Part shown: positions 1 through 7,920 of the stretch, piece after piece
Numbering within the stretch: the first letter of the stretch is position 1
Layout: the number at the start of each line of letters is the position of its first letter
NCBI GenBank assembly: GCA_964410665.1
Contig: CAYPIE010000074.1
Span: 1 to 28,562 of the forward strand
DNA length: 28,562 nt
DNA from: CAYPIE01 sp964410665
GTDB taxonomy: Bacteria > Planctomycetota > Planctomycetia > Gemmatales > Gemmataceae
Reading direction: 5' to 3'
Position numbers and translations under genes: made by a program
The notes under the pieces: model-generated
Seen by the model: only the letters and a program-made list of their open reading frames with translations
Databases searched by the model: none
What the model was told of the DNA's origin: nothing

Positions 1-89
1 GACTCCGAGCGTGCCACCCAGCCCAGGGCAACTATGGTGCCGAACACCATTGGGCCGACACCCGCCCCTCGGGAACGACACGACGACCT

Positions 90-1379
90 ATGGCTGGCCG
101 GACTTACATTGAGGAATGTGTTTTGCCGAAACTTCACGATCTCGTGGTCGAGCTTCGCGCTCAGTTTCCTGCCTTGAATCGCCAAGTAGCGGGCGTTCCC
201 GCGGCATTCTTTGATGGGCCGGCAGGAACGCAAGTCCCCCAATGCGTCATCGATGCGATGACGCGCTATTTCACCCAAATGAATGCCAACCACAGTGGAG
301 CGTTCATCACCAGCCGCGACAGTGATGCCCTACTTGATGAGGCCCATCGTGCGGTAGGGGACTTGGTGGGGACCGATGACCCAGACACGATTGTGTTTGG
401 GCCGAACATGACCACGCTCGCGTTTGCCCTGGCCCGGTCGCTGGCTCGGACCTGGCAGACCGGCGATGAGATCATGGTCACCCGTCTGGACCACGATGCC
501 AACGTCTCACCTTGGGTCACAGCCGCGGCCGATGCAGGTGTTACAGTCCAGCATGTGGCGATCCATCCGGAGAACTGCACCCTGGATTTGGACGATTTTG
601 CCGCCAAGCTATCCGAACGTACCCGGCTGGTCGCGGTGGGCTGTGCTTCGAACGCGACCGGGACGGTCAACCCGGTCCGCAAGATGGCACAGATGGCCCA
701 CGAGGTCGGCGCCCTCGTCTTCTTGGATGCAGTGCATTTTGCTCCGCATGCCTTGATCGATGTGGCCGACTTTGGCTGTGACTTCCTGGCTTGTTCCGCG
801 TACAAGTTTTTCGGCCCGCATGTGGGCATGCTCTGGGGTAAACGGGCCTTACTCGAGGAGTTGCCCGCGTACAAGGTGCGACCGGCTTCGAACGCCATAC
901 CAGGCAAGTGGATGACCGGGACTCAGAATCACGAAGGGATTGCCGGGACCCTCGCCGCCGTCGATTACTTGGCTGACCTGGGCCGCCACCTCACCGGCGA
1001 ACCTGGACTAACGCGGCGAGCCGCCCTGGTCGCGGCGTTTGCCGCCATCCGAGAGTATGAAGATGAGCTGATTTGGCATCTGATTGAGGCTCTGGACACC
1101 ATCGATGGTATTAAGATTTGGGGTATCACCGATCCGGCCCAGCGCGAACAACGCCTACCCACCATTTCTTTCACCCATGCACGCAACTCTCCCGCTGAGT
1201 TGGCGGCTTATCTCGGCGAACGGGGCATGTTCGTCTGGCACGGCAACTATTACGCACTGCCGCTGACCGAAGCGTTAGGCCTGGAACCCGAAGGCATGGT
1301 GCGGGTCGGGCTCGTGCATTACAACCACCGCAAAGAGGTGGACCGACTGGTCGATGCCCTCGCACAGGGTGTGGGATAA
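90..1379 (+). CDS. Cysteine desulfurase-like PLP-dependent aminotransferase class V protein (TIGR01976/VC1184-like)
   Basis: Predicted fold-type I PLP enzyme of the class V aminotransferase/cysteine desulfurase group. Seen: an N-terminal 'FPALNR...FFDGPAGTQVP' block (residues about 25-50) typical of the VC1184 subfamily; the cofactor-contacting segment 'LDAVHFAPH' with Asp213 and His216; and the Schiff-base lysine in 'SAYKFFGPHVG' at Lys239. The C-terminal small domain ends in 'VRVGLVHYNHRKEVDRLVDAL'-like sequence, where family members carry a conserved GxxHYNT/N motif. At 429 residues it is close to the usual 400-430. I did not see a classic mobile Cys-loop near the C-terminus, so true cysteine desulfurase activity is uncertain; the subfamily is functionally uncharacterised. 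The start is ambiguous: ATG 90 has no obvious ribosome site, while TTG 123 follows GAGG (111-114) at good spacing. No isc/suf genes lie nearby, so a dedicated Fe-S assembly role is not supported by context. Confidence 0.88.
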   Translation: MAGRTYIEECVLPKLHDLVVELRAQFPALNRQVAGVPAAFFDGPAGTQVPQCVIDAMTRYFTQMNANHSGAFITSRDSDALLDEAHRAVGDLVGTDDPDTIVFGPNMTTLAFALARSLARTWQTGDEIMVTRLDHDANVSPWVTAAADAGVTVQHVAIHPENCTLDLDDFAAKLSERTRLVAVGCASNATGTVNPVRKMAQMAHEVGALVFLDAVHFAPHALIDVADFGCDFLACSAYKFFGPHVGMLWGKRALLEELPAYKVRPASNAIPGKWMTGTQNHEGIAGTLAAVDYLADLGRHLTGEPGLTRRAALVAAFAAIREYEDELIWHLIEALDTIDGIKIWGITDPAQREQRLPTISFTHARNSPAELAAYLGERGMFVWHGNYYALPLTEALGLEPEGMVRVGLVHYNHRKEVDRLVDALAQGVG

Positions 1380-1386
1380 GCCAAGT

Positions 1387-1411
1387 CCTTGCCTTGCCCT
1401 GCCCTGCCCTG
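1387..1411. repeat. Short tandem pentanucleotide repeat downstream of the desulfurase-like gene
   Basis: Five consecutive 5-base units (two CCTTG, then three CCCTG) directly follow the stop codon at 1377-1379. The rest of 1380-1663 contains no convincing gene, hairpin or RNA that I can identify. The repeat is too short to assign a role and may simply be slippage-prone sequence. Confidence 0.6.
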
Positions 1412-1663
1412 GCCCGTTGCGTTTCAGCGGTTTGCTCCCCATTACCTGAGCAAGGTCAGCCGAGATCGGCCCCCCACCTCCTCGAAGTTTCTCCCCCAAG
1501 CGATCGTCGAACTCCGGGCCAGAGCCGCCGGAGTGCTCGCATCGAACAAAACTCGCTAGGATAATCGTGCGCGAGTTTACGGCCCGAGTGATTTCTTTGC
1601 TAGTGTCCGAGCGATGACCGTCGCAGCCTGTTCGCGAGGCACGTCGAACCCCGGAGTAGAGCT

Positions 1664-1942
1664 GTGACGCGCGACGAAGTGATTGAGGCGATCACCGCTA
1701 TGTAGATGGAGTCCACTGCGGACGATCTGCCCCTTGGAGTGATCGCGGATTGGCTTGAGGAACTGGAGGAAGGAGCTAGCGATGAACGCATCCGGACCCA
1801 TCTCCGGGTCACCCGGCCCAAGTATCGGCAGGTCCTGGAGGCAAGTTTTGCCCAGGGGTTGCACAGACCACGTGACGCTCAGGATGAACTTGCGGCCCCC
1901 AAACTGACCCCCGATGAAATCCGATTTTGCAGGTCGAGGTGA
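1664..1942 (+). pseudogene. Small hypothetical protein with an in-frame TAG; possible degenerate TIGR02996-like leader
   Basis: A GTG at 1664 opens 13 codons (VTRDEVIEAITAM) that run into TAG at 1703-1705; an ATG follows immediately at 1706 in the same frame and continues 78 codons to 1942. The combined peptide reads like one short protein split by a nonsense codon. Around residues 5-20 of the second part, 'ADDLPLGVIADWLEEL' resembles the 'DDxPRLVYADWLEE' core of TIGR02996, a short domain common in Gemmata-type genomes, but the remainder does not clearly fit and this is a weak, by-eye match. It could instead be two tiny unrelated ORFs, or the ATG 1706 ORF alone could be the functional gene. 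It overlaps the next reading frame by 29 nt in a different phase, which also allows one frameshifted gene. No strong ribosome site is visible. Confidence 0.35.
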
Positions 1943-2495
1943 TACGACACGCCCTGCAACGCTACCCTTCGCGGAGCTCAGCGATCGCACCCAGCCCCTC
2001 GAGCGGGGCATCGAAGCAGTACATCGCCAGATTCAGCAATCACTCATCCATGCTATCTTGGTCAGTTGCGGCATCGACCGCCTGGTGAACTGCCGCGACC
2101 TCCACCGGGTAGCGCTAGGGCCCGCACCGCGAAGATTGGACCATCCCGACATGGCTCCCCATCTGGCCCAGTTCGCATTGGCATCGGTTGGGGGTGCCAC
2201 TTGTGATCTCTGGTCGAGGGAGCGCCTGGTGCTGTGTCATCAGCCTTGCTCCCAAGCATGGCGTTATGCGGAGGTGGCGAGCCTGCTGGGCTTCCGCACG
2301 CACTTCGCCGAGCTTGGGGAAGATCGTGCCCTAATCATTCCGCCAAGGCTAACTCAATCGGGAATGATCGAATGGATCCGGGCCCAGCTTGGCGCGCACA
2401 TTCCCTTGGAGGATGCGGCAGTCCACTTACGCTCCAGTTTCGCAGGGTTGGTCACCGAGGTCCTAAAGCCCGTACGGCTCCAGCAAACCAGTTGA
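1914..2495 (+). CDS. Hypothetical protein, 193 aa
   Basis: I do not recognise this protein. The second half (from about residue 95) uses codons with the C/G-rich third positions of neighbouring genes and gives a globular-looking sequence with segments such as 'WRYAEVASLLGFRTHF' and 'SGMIEWIRAQLGAHIPLED', so it is probably genuinely coding. The first 60 residues, rich in Arg, Pro and Thr, are less convincing; the real start may lie downstream, for example at the Met in 'DMAPHLAQF'. Its 5' end overlaps the preceding small frame out of phase, raising the possibility of one disrupted gene from 1664 to 2495. There is no signal peptide or membrane segment. A minus-strand frame over the same bases is judged a shadow. 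Confidence 0.45.
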   Translation: MKSDFAGRGDTTRPATLPFAELSDRTQPLERGIEAVHRQIQQSLIHAILVSCGIDRLVNCRDLHRVALGPAPRRLDHPDMAPHLAQFALASVGGATCDLWSRERLVLCHQPCSQAWRYAEVASLLGFRTHFAELGEDRALIIPPRLTQSGMIEWIRAQLGAHIPLEDAAVHLRSSFAGLVTEVLKPVRLQQTS

Positions 2496-2625
2496 GTCCG
2501 ATCCCACCGTCTTCTGTAGCGTCGTCGCGGCGTGCCAACGGTACCAAACCATATGCACACACTTCCCAGTTGGAATGAACCGTCTGGGGACGAAGAAATA
2601 GAAAAAGTAGCTAGGAACTTTGTTG

Positions 2626-3984
2626 ATGAAAACTCGCCTGTTCTATGCTTGGGAGTTGCTGCGAACCAGTTACTGGTTCGTTCCGGCCGTGATGACCTTA
2701 GCGGCCGGCGGGCTATCGTTGGTAGCGCTCAGTGTAGACCGCCACGTCCGGGAAGTCGGCGACTGGGCGGGCATCTTTGGAGCCGGGCCGGACGGTGCCA
2801 GGGCGCTCCTGTCGACCATCGCCGGGTCGACCATCACCGTCGCCGGTGTGATCTTTTCGGTAACCATCGTGGCACTGGCCCAAGCCTCCTCGCAATTTGG
2901 TCCGCGGCTGTTGCGCAACTTCATTCGCGATCCTGCCAGTCAGTTTGTCCTGGGCACCTTCATCGCCACCTTCGTGTATTGTCTGCTGGTCCTGCGCACG
3001 GTCGACAGTACCCTAGCTCCCCCATTCGTACCCGAAATTGCCATCACCGTCGCCTTAGTGCTGGCCATCCTAAGTCTAGGCATGCTGATTTATTTCATCC
3101 ACCATGTGGCCACTTCGATCCAGGCCGACCAAATCATTTCTTCGGTCACCCAAGAACTGTTGGAGACCATTCGCACCTTGTTCCCGGAGGAGATCGGCCA
3201 CGAACTACCCCCCGAGGAGAAGCCTCGGGACCTACCACCCAGTCACTCGAGTGCCTCCTCCTTGGAAGCGAAACAGAGTGGCTATCTGGGTGCCGTGAAT
3301 GGGGATGCCCTCATCGACATCGCTCAGCAGGGGGGATTGGTGATCACGCTGCGTTGCCGCCCAGGCCAGTTTATCCTAGAGGGGACGCCGATAGCCGTCC
3401 TCCAGGCCGCCGAGCCAATCCCTGACGATCTTCGATCAAAGGTTTTGGATCACTTCATTATCACAGCTCAGCGGACCGCGTTTCAAGATGTCGGCTTCTG
3501 CGTCGAACAACTCACCCAGATCGCCACCCGAGCCCTGTCACCCAGCATCAATGACCCCGATACTGCTGTGACTTGCATCAACTACCTTGGAGTTGGGTTG
3601 TCGTATTTTGTTCGCCGCAAAATTCCCTCGCCGTATCGTTACGACGGCGGAGGTCAACTTCGGGTGATTGGCAAGGCGATTACGTTTGCCGAGCTATTGC
3701 AGATGGCCTTGCAACCCATCCGCAATTATGGAGCTGAGCACCTGGTCGTGATGGCGCGAACCCTGGAGATATTGGAGAGCCTCGCCCATCGTGCCTGGCG
3801 GCAAGCCGACTTGCAGGCCATCCAGGAGCATGCGAATGCGTTGGTGGAAACGGCCAAACATTCCCTGCGGGAAGCGGATCATGAAGGAATCCGACAGCGT
3901 TTTACCACGCTTCATAGCATGGCCCGTGAACATGTTTTGCATGAAAATGTGCCTTCGCGGGATCCGAGACGGTCCTCCAATTGA
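2626..3984 (+). CDS. DUF2254 family integral membrane protein
   Basis: Predicted inner-membrane protein of the uncharacterised DUF2254 (COG4325) family. Four hydrophobic segments lie in the N-terminal third at about residues 17-37, 61-84, 107-123 and 138-158, followed by a soluble C-terminal half. Family hallmarks seen are 'SQFGPRLLRNFIRD' between helices 2 and 3 and 'ALSPSINDPDTA' in the C-terminal part, matching the conserved 'LSPGINDPxTA' signature. The length, about 452 residues, is normal for the family. I chose ATG 2626 because AGGAA (2613-2617) sits 8 nt upstream; an in-frame TTG at 2620 is less likely. It appears monocistronic. The biochemical role of the family is not established; involvement in ion or envelope homeostasis would be a guess. 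Confidence 0.9.
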   Translation: MKTRLFYAWELLRTSYWFVPAVMTLAAGGLSLVALSVDRHVREVGDWAGIFGAGPDGARALLSTIAGSTITVAGVIFSVTIVALAQASSQFGPRLLRNFIRDPASQFVLGTFIATFVYCLLVLRTVDSTLAPPFVPEIAITVALVLAILSLGMLIYFIHHVATSIQADQIISSVTQELLETIRTLFPEEIGHELPPEEKPRDLPPSHSSASSLEAKQSGYLGAVNGDALIDIAQQGGLVITLRCRPGQFILEGTPIAVLQAAEPIPDDLRSKVLDHFIITAQRTAFQDVGFCVEQLTQIATRALSPSINDPDTAVTCINYLGVGLSYFVRRKIPSPYRYDGGGQLRVIGKAITFAELLQMALQPIRNYGAEHLVVMARTLEILESLAHRAWRQADLQAIQEHANALVETAKHSLREADHEGIRQRFTTLHSMAREHVLHENVPSRDPRRSSN

Positions 3985-4147
3985 CTGTCTGCTTTCAGGC
4001 CATCGTTTGGTTCCCAACCACTCGCAAAATGATTGCAACGCTCAAGAATGAAGGTAGGATGTAAGACTGGTAAATGTTACGGGTGGAAGACCATCCGCCT
4101 ATGTACATTTCCGAACTCAATCCTCATTCTTCCGTTGGAGTAAACCC

Positions 4148-5131
4148 ATGCCTCGTCTTCTCTCCCGACGACCCGCGTTTACGCTGATCGAGCTGCTGGT
4201 GGTGATCGCCATCATCGCCATCCTGATCGGATTGTTGTTACCGGCGGTCCAGAAGGTCCGCGACGCCGCGGCCCGGATGCAGTCGACCAACAACATCAAG
4301 CAAACCCTGCTCGCATGCCACAACGGCCACGACACGACGGGGTATTTGCCACCGGTCGTCTCGTTTTGGTGGAGCAACCCGACCAACTTCACTTACTCCA
4401 ATAGTGATGCGACGTTCTTCTTCTCACTACTGCCCTATTACGAGCAGGGTGCCATTTCTCAGAACATCTCGACCTGGGGTGGTTCCGGGCTCGGCCAGGT
4501 CGGCAACACCGACAAGGCGGCCATGAGTTTTCCGATCAAGCTCCTGGTCGCCCCTTCAGACCCAACTGGCTCGGACGGCATCTTCGCTAAGGGCTTCAAT
4601 GCCGGGTGGATGTGGGAGCCGGCCCAGGGCAACGGCGGGGTCGATGTGGCCTTGTGCAGCTATGCATGTAACTTTCAGGTGTTTGGACGGCCACAGCAAA
4701 TCCCCAGCGCGTGGTGGGACTGGCAAAACACCGCCGGCAAGCACAAGCTCAACTCGATCCAAGACGGCCTCACCAACACCATCTTCATTGCCGAAAAGCG
4801 CAAAGCGTGTGGGCCTGCTGGTTCGCCGAACAACTCGGACACGTTCGGCACGGCTTGGGGCCATCCGGCCGACGATCGCTATTGGCCGACCTTCGCTCGC
4901 CAACCGCTCGACGACAGCCTTCCGTTCGCCCAGTGGCAGTTTGCCTTGCCGCAGTTCACCCCAACCAATGCCCAGTGCGATAACAACCGCGCTCACGGCC
5001 ACTCGACCAACGTGATCATCGTCGGGCTCGGCGACGGCAGCGTTCGCTCGGTATCCTCGGGAATCTCCCTGCTGACCTGGAACAACGCCGTCAAGCCGCG
5101 CGACGGCTTCGTGCTGGGTAACGACTGGTGA
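4148..5131 (+). CDS. DUF1559 family protein with type IV prepilin-like N-terminus
   Basis: A 327-residue member of the planctomycete-expanded DUF1559 family. The N-terminus carries a prepilin-type cleavage/methylation motif, RPAFTLIELLVVIAIIAIL, with the conserved Glu15 five residues into the mature helix, followed by 'LLLPAVQKVRDAAARM'. Ala replaces the usual Gly before the Phe. The C-terminus has the typical His-rich and DGS elements: 'HGHSTN' starting at His283 and 'GDGSVRSVSSGISLLTW' with Asp296. GGAG at 4137-4140, 7 nt before ATG, supports the start. Family members are thought to be exported by a type II secretion/type IV pilus-like pathway and to form pseudopilin-like surface proteins, but individual functions are unknown. 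A lipoprotein gene follows after 83 nt on the same strand, a pairing common in these bacteria, and the two are probably co-transcribed. Confidence 0.95.
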   Translation: MPRLLSRRPAFTLIELLVVIAIIAILIGLLLPAVQKVRDAAARMQSTNNIKQTLLACHNGHDTTGYLPPVVSFWWSNPTNFTYSNSDATFFFSLLPYYEQGAISQNISTWGGSGLGQVGNTDKAAMSFPIKLLVAPSDPTGSDGIFAKGFNAGWMWEPAQGNGGVDVALCSYACNFQVFGRPQQIPSAWWDWQNTAGKHKLNSIQDGLTNTIFIAEKRKACGPAGSPNNSDTFGTAWGHPADDRYWPTFARQPLDDSLPFAQWQFALPQFTPTNAQCDNNRAHGHSTNVIIVGLGDGSVRSVSSGISLLTWNNAVKPRDGFVLGNDW

Positions 5132-5214
5132 GTTGGACTGGCCCGGGCAACTGGCTTGGCCGGAAGCGCGGGCCCTCCTTCCCCACACTCCTCTCTGTGC
5201 AGAAGGACAGACGA

Positions 5215-5643
5215 ATGCATCGGATATGGGCTTTGGCAATGTGCGCAGGGGTGCTCGGACTGGTCACCGGTTGCGGCGGCACCGCGCAAGAAACGAAAGA
5301 GGCCGTGGTGACTGGTACGGTCACCTTGGACGGCACGAAATTGACGATGGGTGAGGTCACCTTCCGCGGTGCGGATGGGAGCAGTGGCAGGGGGGAGATT
5401 GCCCCAGACGGGACATTCCGCGTTCCCTCGACTCCCATCGGAAAGGTGCAGGCTGCGGTCCGCACCTCAGGCTACGAGCGTTTCGCCGCCCCGAAGGCGA
5501 AGGGGGGGAAAGCGATCACCATGGGCGATCGCCCGGGCACCTTCATTCCCGTGCCGAGGAAGTACCAGAATGTCTCGACCTCGGGCCTCGAGTATGACAT
5601 TACTCCTGGTGATGAGATCAACATTGAGTTGACCTCCAAGTAA
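5215..5643 (+). CDS. Small envelope lipoprotein, carboxypeptidase-regulatory-like beta fold
   Basis: A 142-residue predicted lipoprotein. The signal peptide ends in a lipobox (VTGC) with acylated Cys20. The mature part 'VVTGTVTLDGTKLTMGEVTFRG', 'GRGEIAPDGTFRV' and 'YDITPGDEINIEL' follows the pattern of small Greek-key beta domains (carboxypeptidase regulatory-like) that often occur next to DUF1559 genes in planctomycetes. ATG 5215 was chosen over an upstream in-frame start at 5128 because AGAAGGA (5201-5207) lies 7 nt before it and because it gives a clean signal peptide. It is likely transcribed together with the DUF1559 gene upstream. The function is unknown; a structural or accessory role at the cell envelope is inferred from localisation only. 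Confidence 0.88.
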   Translation: MHRIWALAMCAGVLGLVTGCGGTAQETKEAVVTGTVTLDGTKLTMGEVTFRGADGSSGRGEIAPDGTFRVPSTPIGKVQAAVRTSGYERFAAPKAKGGKAITMGDRPGTFIPVPRKYQNVSTSGLEYDITPGDEINIELTSK

Positions 5644-5762
5644 CCATCACAGTTGCGGTGGGAGTACTTCCCTGGAGCGACAAACGAGCAAACCGAAGTC
5701 CAAGGAGCACCTGAGCGGCAGCCCATGGATCTGAGTTTGCTACCCTTGTTTCACAAGAATTG

Positions 5763-5805
5763 GACCTTCCTCCGACCGCGTTGGGGCGGGGGAAGGTCTT
5801 TCCCC
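5763..5805. terminator. Possible bidirectional hairpin between convergent genes
   Basis: Between the plus-strand lipoprotein gene and the minus-strand gene ending at 5835 there are two mutually exclusive stems: GACCTTCC (5763-5770) with GGAAGGTC (5791-5798), and GGGGAA (5789-5794) with TTCCCC (5800-5805) around a 5-nt loop. There is no long U-tract on either side, so a classical intrinsic terminator is not proven. The location fits shared termination of convergent transcripts. Confidence 0.35.
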
Positions 5806-5834
5806 AACCCCTCGGCAAACTATCCGTTAAGGAA

Positions 5835-6284
5835 CTAGGCATAGCCGCGGACGACCCAGGTCAGGTACTGGTCGACACCATCGGCTTGCTCCGCCAGAAC
5901 CGTCGCAACATACGCCTCCCGTTCCCACCATATCACCCGTAAATCCCAGACACAAAACGACTCTTGATCCGCAGCCGGACGCCAGCCCGTATCGTCGGCA
6001 ACAAAGACATGTGTCGGCAACTCGTTTTGCCGGTCCCAGCGGCAAAGGATCAGATAGTCCATGCTGCCTGCTTGATGCAAAAGTAGAAAACCAACGCCTG
6101 GACGCTCATCATCCAGGATCGCCGGTTGAGGCAAGGTCGCCGCGGCCAGTTGCTCGCCATCGGCAAAGCGTTGCCGGTCAAACTTCTGGTCGGCCCGGCG
6201 TAGCGCATACACCTTGATCTGATAGTCTCGGATGGTTTCCACGCCAAGAAAGCGGAGCGGATGCGGTTCATAAGGCCGGAACAT
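5835..6284 (-). CDS. Hypothetical protein, 149 aa
   Basis: Convincing coding sequence with no family I can name. The protein is cytoplasmic-looking, with no signal peptide or membrane segment, and is unusually rich in Trp, Tyr, Asp and Arg. Notable segments are 'GVETIRDYQIKVYALRR' near the N-terminus, a central 'GVGFLLLHQAGSMDYLIL', and a C-terminal 'CVWDLRVIWWEREAYV'. The alternating hydrophobic and charged pattern suggests a compact alpha/beta fold. The ATG at 6284 gives a sensible N-terminus (MFRPYEPHPLRFL), with a weak GGGGA element about ten bases upstream. It is convergent with the lipoprotein gene and stands alone. It may be a small conserved planctomycete protein, which a database search would settle. 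Confidence 0.7.
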   Translation of the reverse strand: MFRPYEPHPLRFLGVETIRDYQIKVYALRRADQKFDRQRFADGEQLAAATLPQPAILDDERPGVGFLLLHQAGSMDYLILCRWDRQNELPTHVFVADDTGWRPAADQESFCVWDLRVIWWEREAYVATVLAEQADGVDQYLTWVVRGYA

Positions 6285-6952
6285 GATGCCAATCCCCGCG
6301 CAGAGTAGTAGAGAGCTTCGGGAATATAGGTAGCCTAGACGGCGAAGCGCAATGGGTCAACGCGAGGCGCGCAGAAGTTTTCCTGCAAGGTCCCCCAAGG
6401 CACTCCAACCAGGTTGCGGCCCAGGTGCTCGGCTGTTCGCGGGCGATCGTTCGCTGGTCGTTGGCGATGGAGCAGATCCACCGAGAACGTTGGACAACTT
6501 GACGGGAAATTTTTTATCAAAGGATTATTTTATATAAATAATAATGATCTACCCTGGAGACATGGATATGGCACTGTCAAGAGTGTACGTAGAATCTTAG
6601 AGCAAGCTTCGCAGGAACGTGAACTCATCTTGCGAAGGCAGGCCAGATCTTAAAGCTGCGATGCAGTCCTGGGAGCATTCTTGAGAAAGCGGATGGACTT
6701 CGACCGTCGGCAACGTCCTCAAACTCCGGGTGACGTCGCATCCTGTTCTCAGAGTGTTTATCCAACTTCCCATTCTGCTTGAATCGTGAGGAGTTGCGAG
6801 TATCGGCTGTGAGTCGTACTTGCATAAACGCACTGAATTCGTAGGACAAAATACCCAATTTATCCCGCAATTCTGGGATGGTGTATGTACCCATCCTTCG
6901 TAGACTATTAACCCTAATATACCATTGGCATGCACAGTTCCTACGTGCTTGA

Positions 6953-7282
6953 CATGGTAAGACGCCGGTTGAGTGGGCAAGCGATCCCAGAGCCTATTCG
7001 GTATTTCGCGGAGTTATCTCTAGCGAGGAACCTCGGTTCAACAATGCGTATTCGGACCAGCACAAGGTAGCCGAGCTCACAGCAATTGGCCGTTGTGCTG
7101 CGCAATTGGCGTTTCACGGTCCGTACTGGGTCCTTTGTCCTGCCTCCTCCAGCCACGACGAAGACCGATTTGGGCACTTCCGACAGATGAAGAAGGATAA
7201 CGAGATTCCATCAATCGGAAGCTGGAATGAATGGAGTATCGGACAGTCTGTCGAATCATTCCAGCAATCGGGTTCCCCATGA
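6953..7282 (+). pseudogene. Start-less 109-codon open frame, probable gene fragment
   Basis: After a TGA at 6950-6952 the frame stays open for 109 codons to TGA at 7280-7282. There is no ATG until codon 79, so it would not be called as a gene by start-based methods, yet the sequence is protein-like: 'VFRGVISSEEPRFNNAYSD', 'VAELTAIGRCAAQLAFHG' and 'GHFRQMKKDNEIPSIGSW' mix charged, aromatic and hydrophobic residues. The ATG at 6954 belongs to a different frame that ends after 37 codons and is also protein-like, so a frameshift near 7000-7070 is possible. The fragment ends 11 nt before the assembly gap. I do not recognise the family. Confidence 0.35.
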
Positions 7283-7293
7283 TGGATGATCAT

Positions 7294-7393
7294 NNNNNNN
7301 NNNNNNNNNNNNNNNNNNNNNNNNNNNNNNNNNNNNNNNNNNNNNNNNNNNNNNNNNNNNNNNNNNNNNNNNNNNNNNNNNNNNNNNNNNNNN
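7294..7393. other. Assembly gap (100 N)
   Basis: Exactly 100 undetermined bases, a conventional scaffold gap of unknown true length. Reading frames that cross it are not meaningful. Its position inside the AT-rich, remnant-bearing region suggests an unresolved repeat such as an insertion sequence, but that is inference. Confidence 0.98.
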
Positions 7394-7561
7394 ATGAGAA
7401 TATGTACAAACTCATCTTCCAGCGATTCTAACAAATTCAATCTATTTTCTGTTTTGTTCTTGACCGGGTGGACCATCCTCATAGGATAACTCCTTACAAC
7501 CGTCTCTCACTCAAAAACTCCTTCGTGTCAGCTCGCTGACGCGTGATCAGCCATAGCGTTG

Positions 7562-7624
7562 TGTCTCGACATTTTTTCGCACTTACTGATGTTTTCACAA
7601 AAAGTGATTCAAAGTGTTGAGACA
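7562..7624. repeat. Imperfect nested inverted repeat
   Basis: Outer arms TGTCTCGACA (7562-7571) and TGTTGAGACA (7615-7624) are inverted with 9 of 10 matches. Inside, CACTT and AAGTG form a second inverted pair flanked by symmetric 8-nt internal loops, giving an extended imperfect hairpin of about 63 nt. It lies between the assembly gap and the sigma factor gene. It could be a structured RNA, a mobile-element end or a regulatory palindrome; nothing in the sequence decides. Confidence 0.45.
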
Positions 7625-7920
7625 GACGCTGCACCCTCGGAGTCTTTAACGGACACCGATAATGTTCACGATTCATCTTCACCATACTGAGTCCGCAAGC
7701 CCCAAATCACATACCTTTCTGCGTCTCTGCGGGGAACTTCGCAAAGGTCTATGTTTCCTCACACTTCCTACTGGGATACGGAGACGGGAAGAGAGTATAC
7801 TTATTCTGGAACTCACAACGCCTTGATCAACGTCAAAGCCGCCGTCAGGGGAATGCTCTGCTCAACCATCGAATCCATCCGGGACGTTTGGCACCGCGTC
7901 GCATGAGGGTAATAAGGCGA

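Larger units (their letters stand above)
6285..7920. other. Gene-poor, relatively AT-rich region with ORF remnants and an assembly gap
   Basis: This 1.6-kb stretch has no full-length gene I can support and is visibly richer in A/T than its flanks, for example an AT run at 6507-6550 (ttttttatcaaagg and tatataaataataat blocks). An open frame without a start codon at 6287-6502 (+) contains 'NQVAAQVLGCSRAIVRW', loosely like a helix-turn-helix, and stops in TGA at 6500. A second open frame at 6953-7282 is listed separately. On the minus strand, two overlapping frames at 6597-6980 and 6625-6894 are possible small genes, but neither has a ribosome site or a recognised domain. 7683-7905 shows nothing identifiable. 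Together this looks like decayed or horizontally acquired DNA. Confidence 0.5.

Noticed and set aside
1577..2011. 144-codon minus-strand frame over the small ORFs
   Set aside because: No ribosome site or domain, and composition is not clearly coding; the plus-strand frames fit the local codon pattern better, though neither side is strong.
2532..3425. 297-codon plus-strand frame overlapping the DUF2254 gene
   Set aside because: Arg/Pro/His-rich translation in a different phase over clear membrane-protein coding sequence; no ribosome site.
4556..5239. 227-codon minus-strand frame across the DUF1559 gene
   Set aside because: Fully antisense to a confidently identified DUF1559 coding sequence.
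7114..7482. Minus-strand and plus-strand frames running through the N gap
   Set aside because: They are open only because undetermined bases contain no stop codons; the gap length is arbitrary.
7494..7685. 63-codon minus-strand frame beside the gap
   Set aside because: Reads somewhat like protein, but it covers the inverted repeat, lacks a ribosome site and has no recognisable motif; kept out as unsupported.
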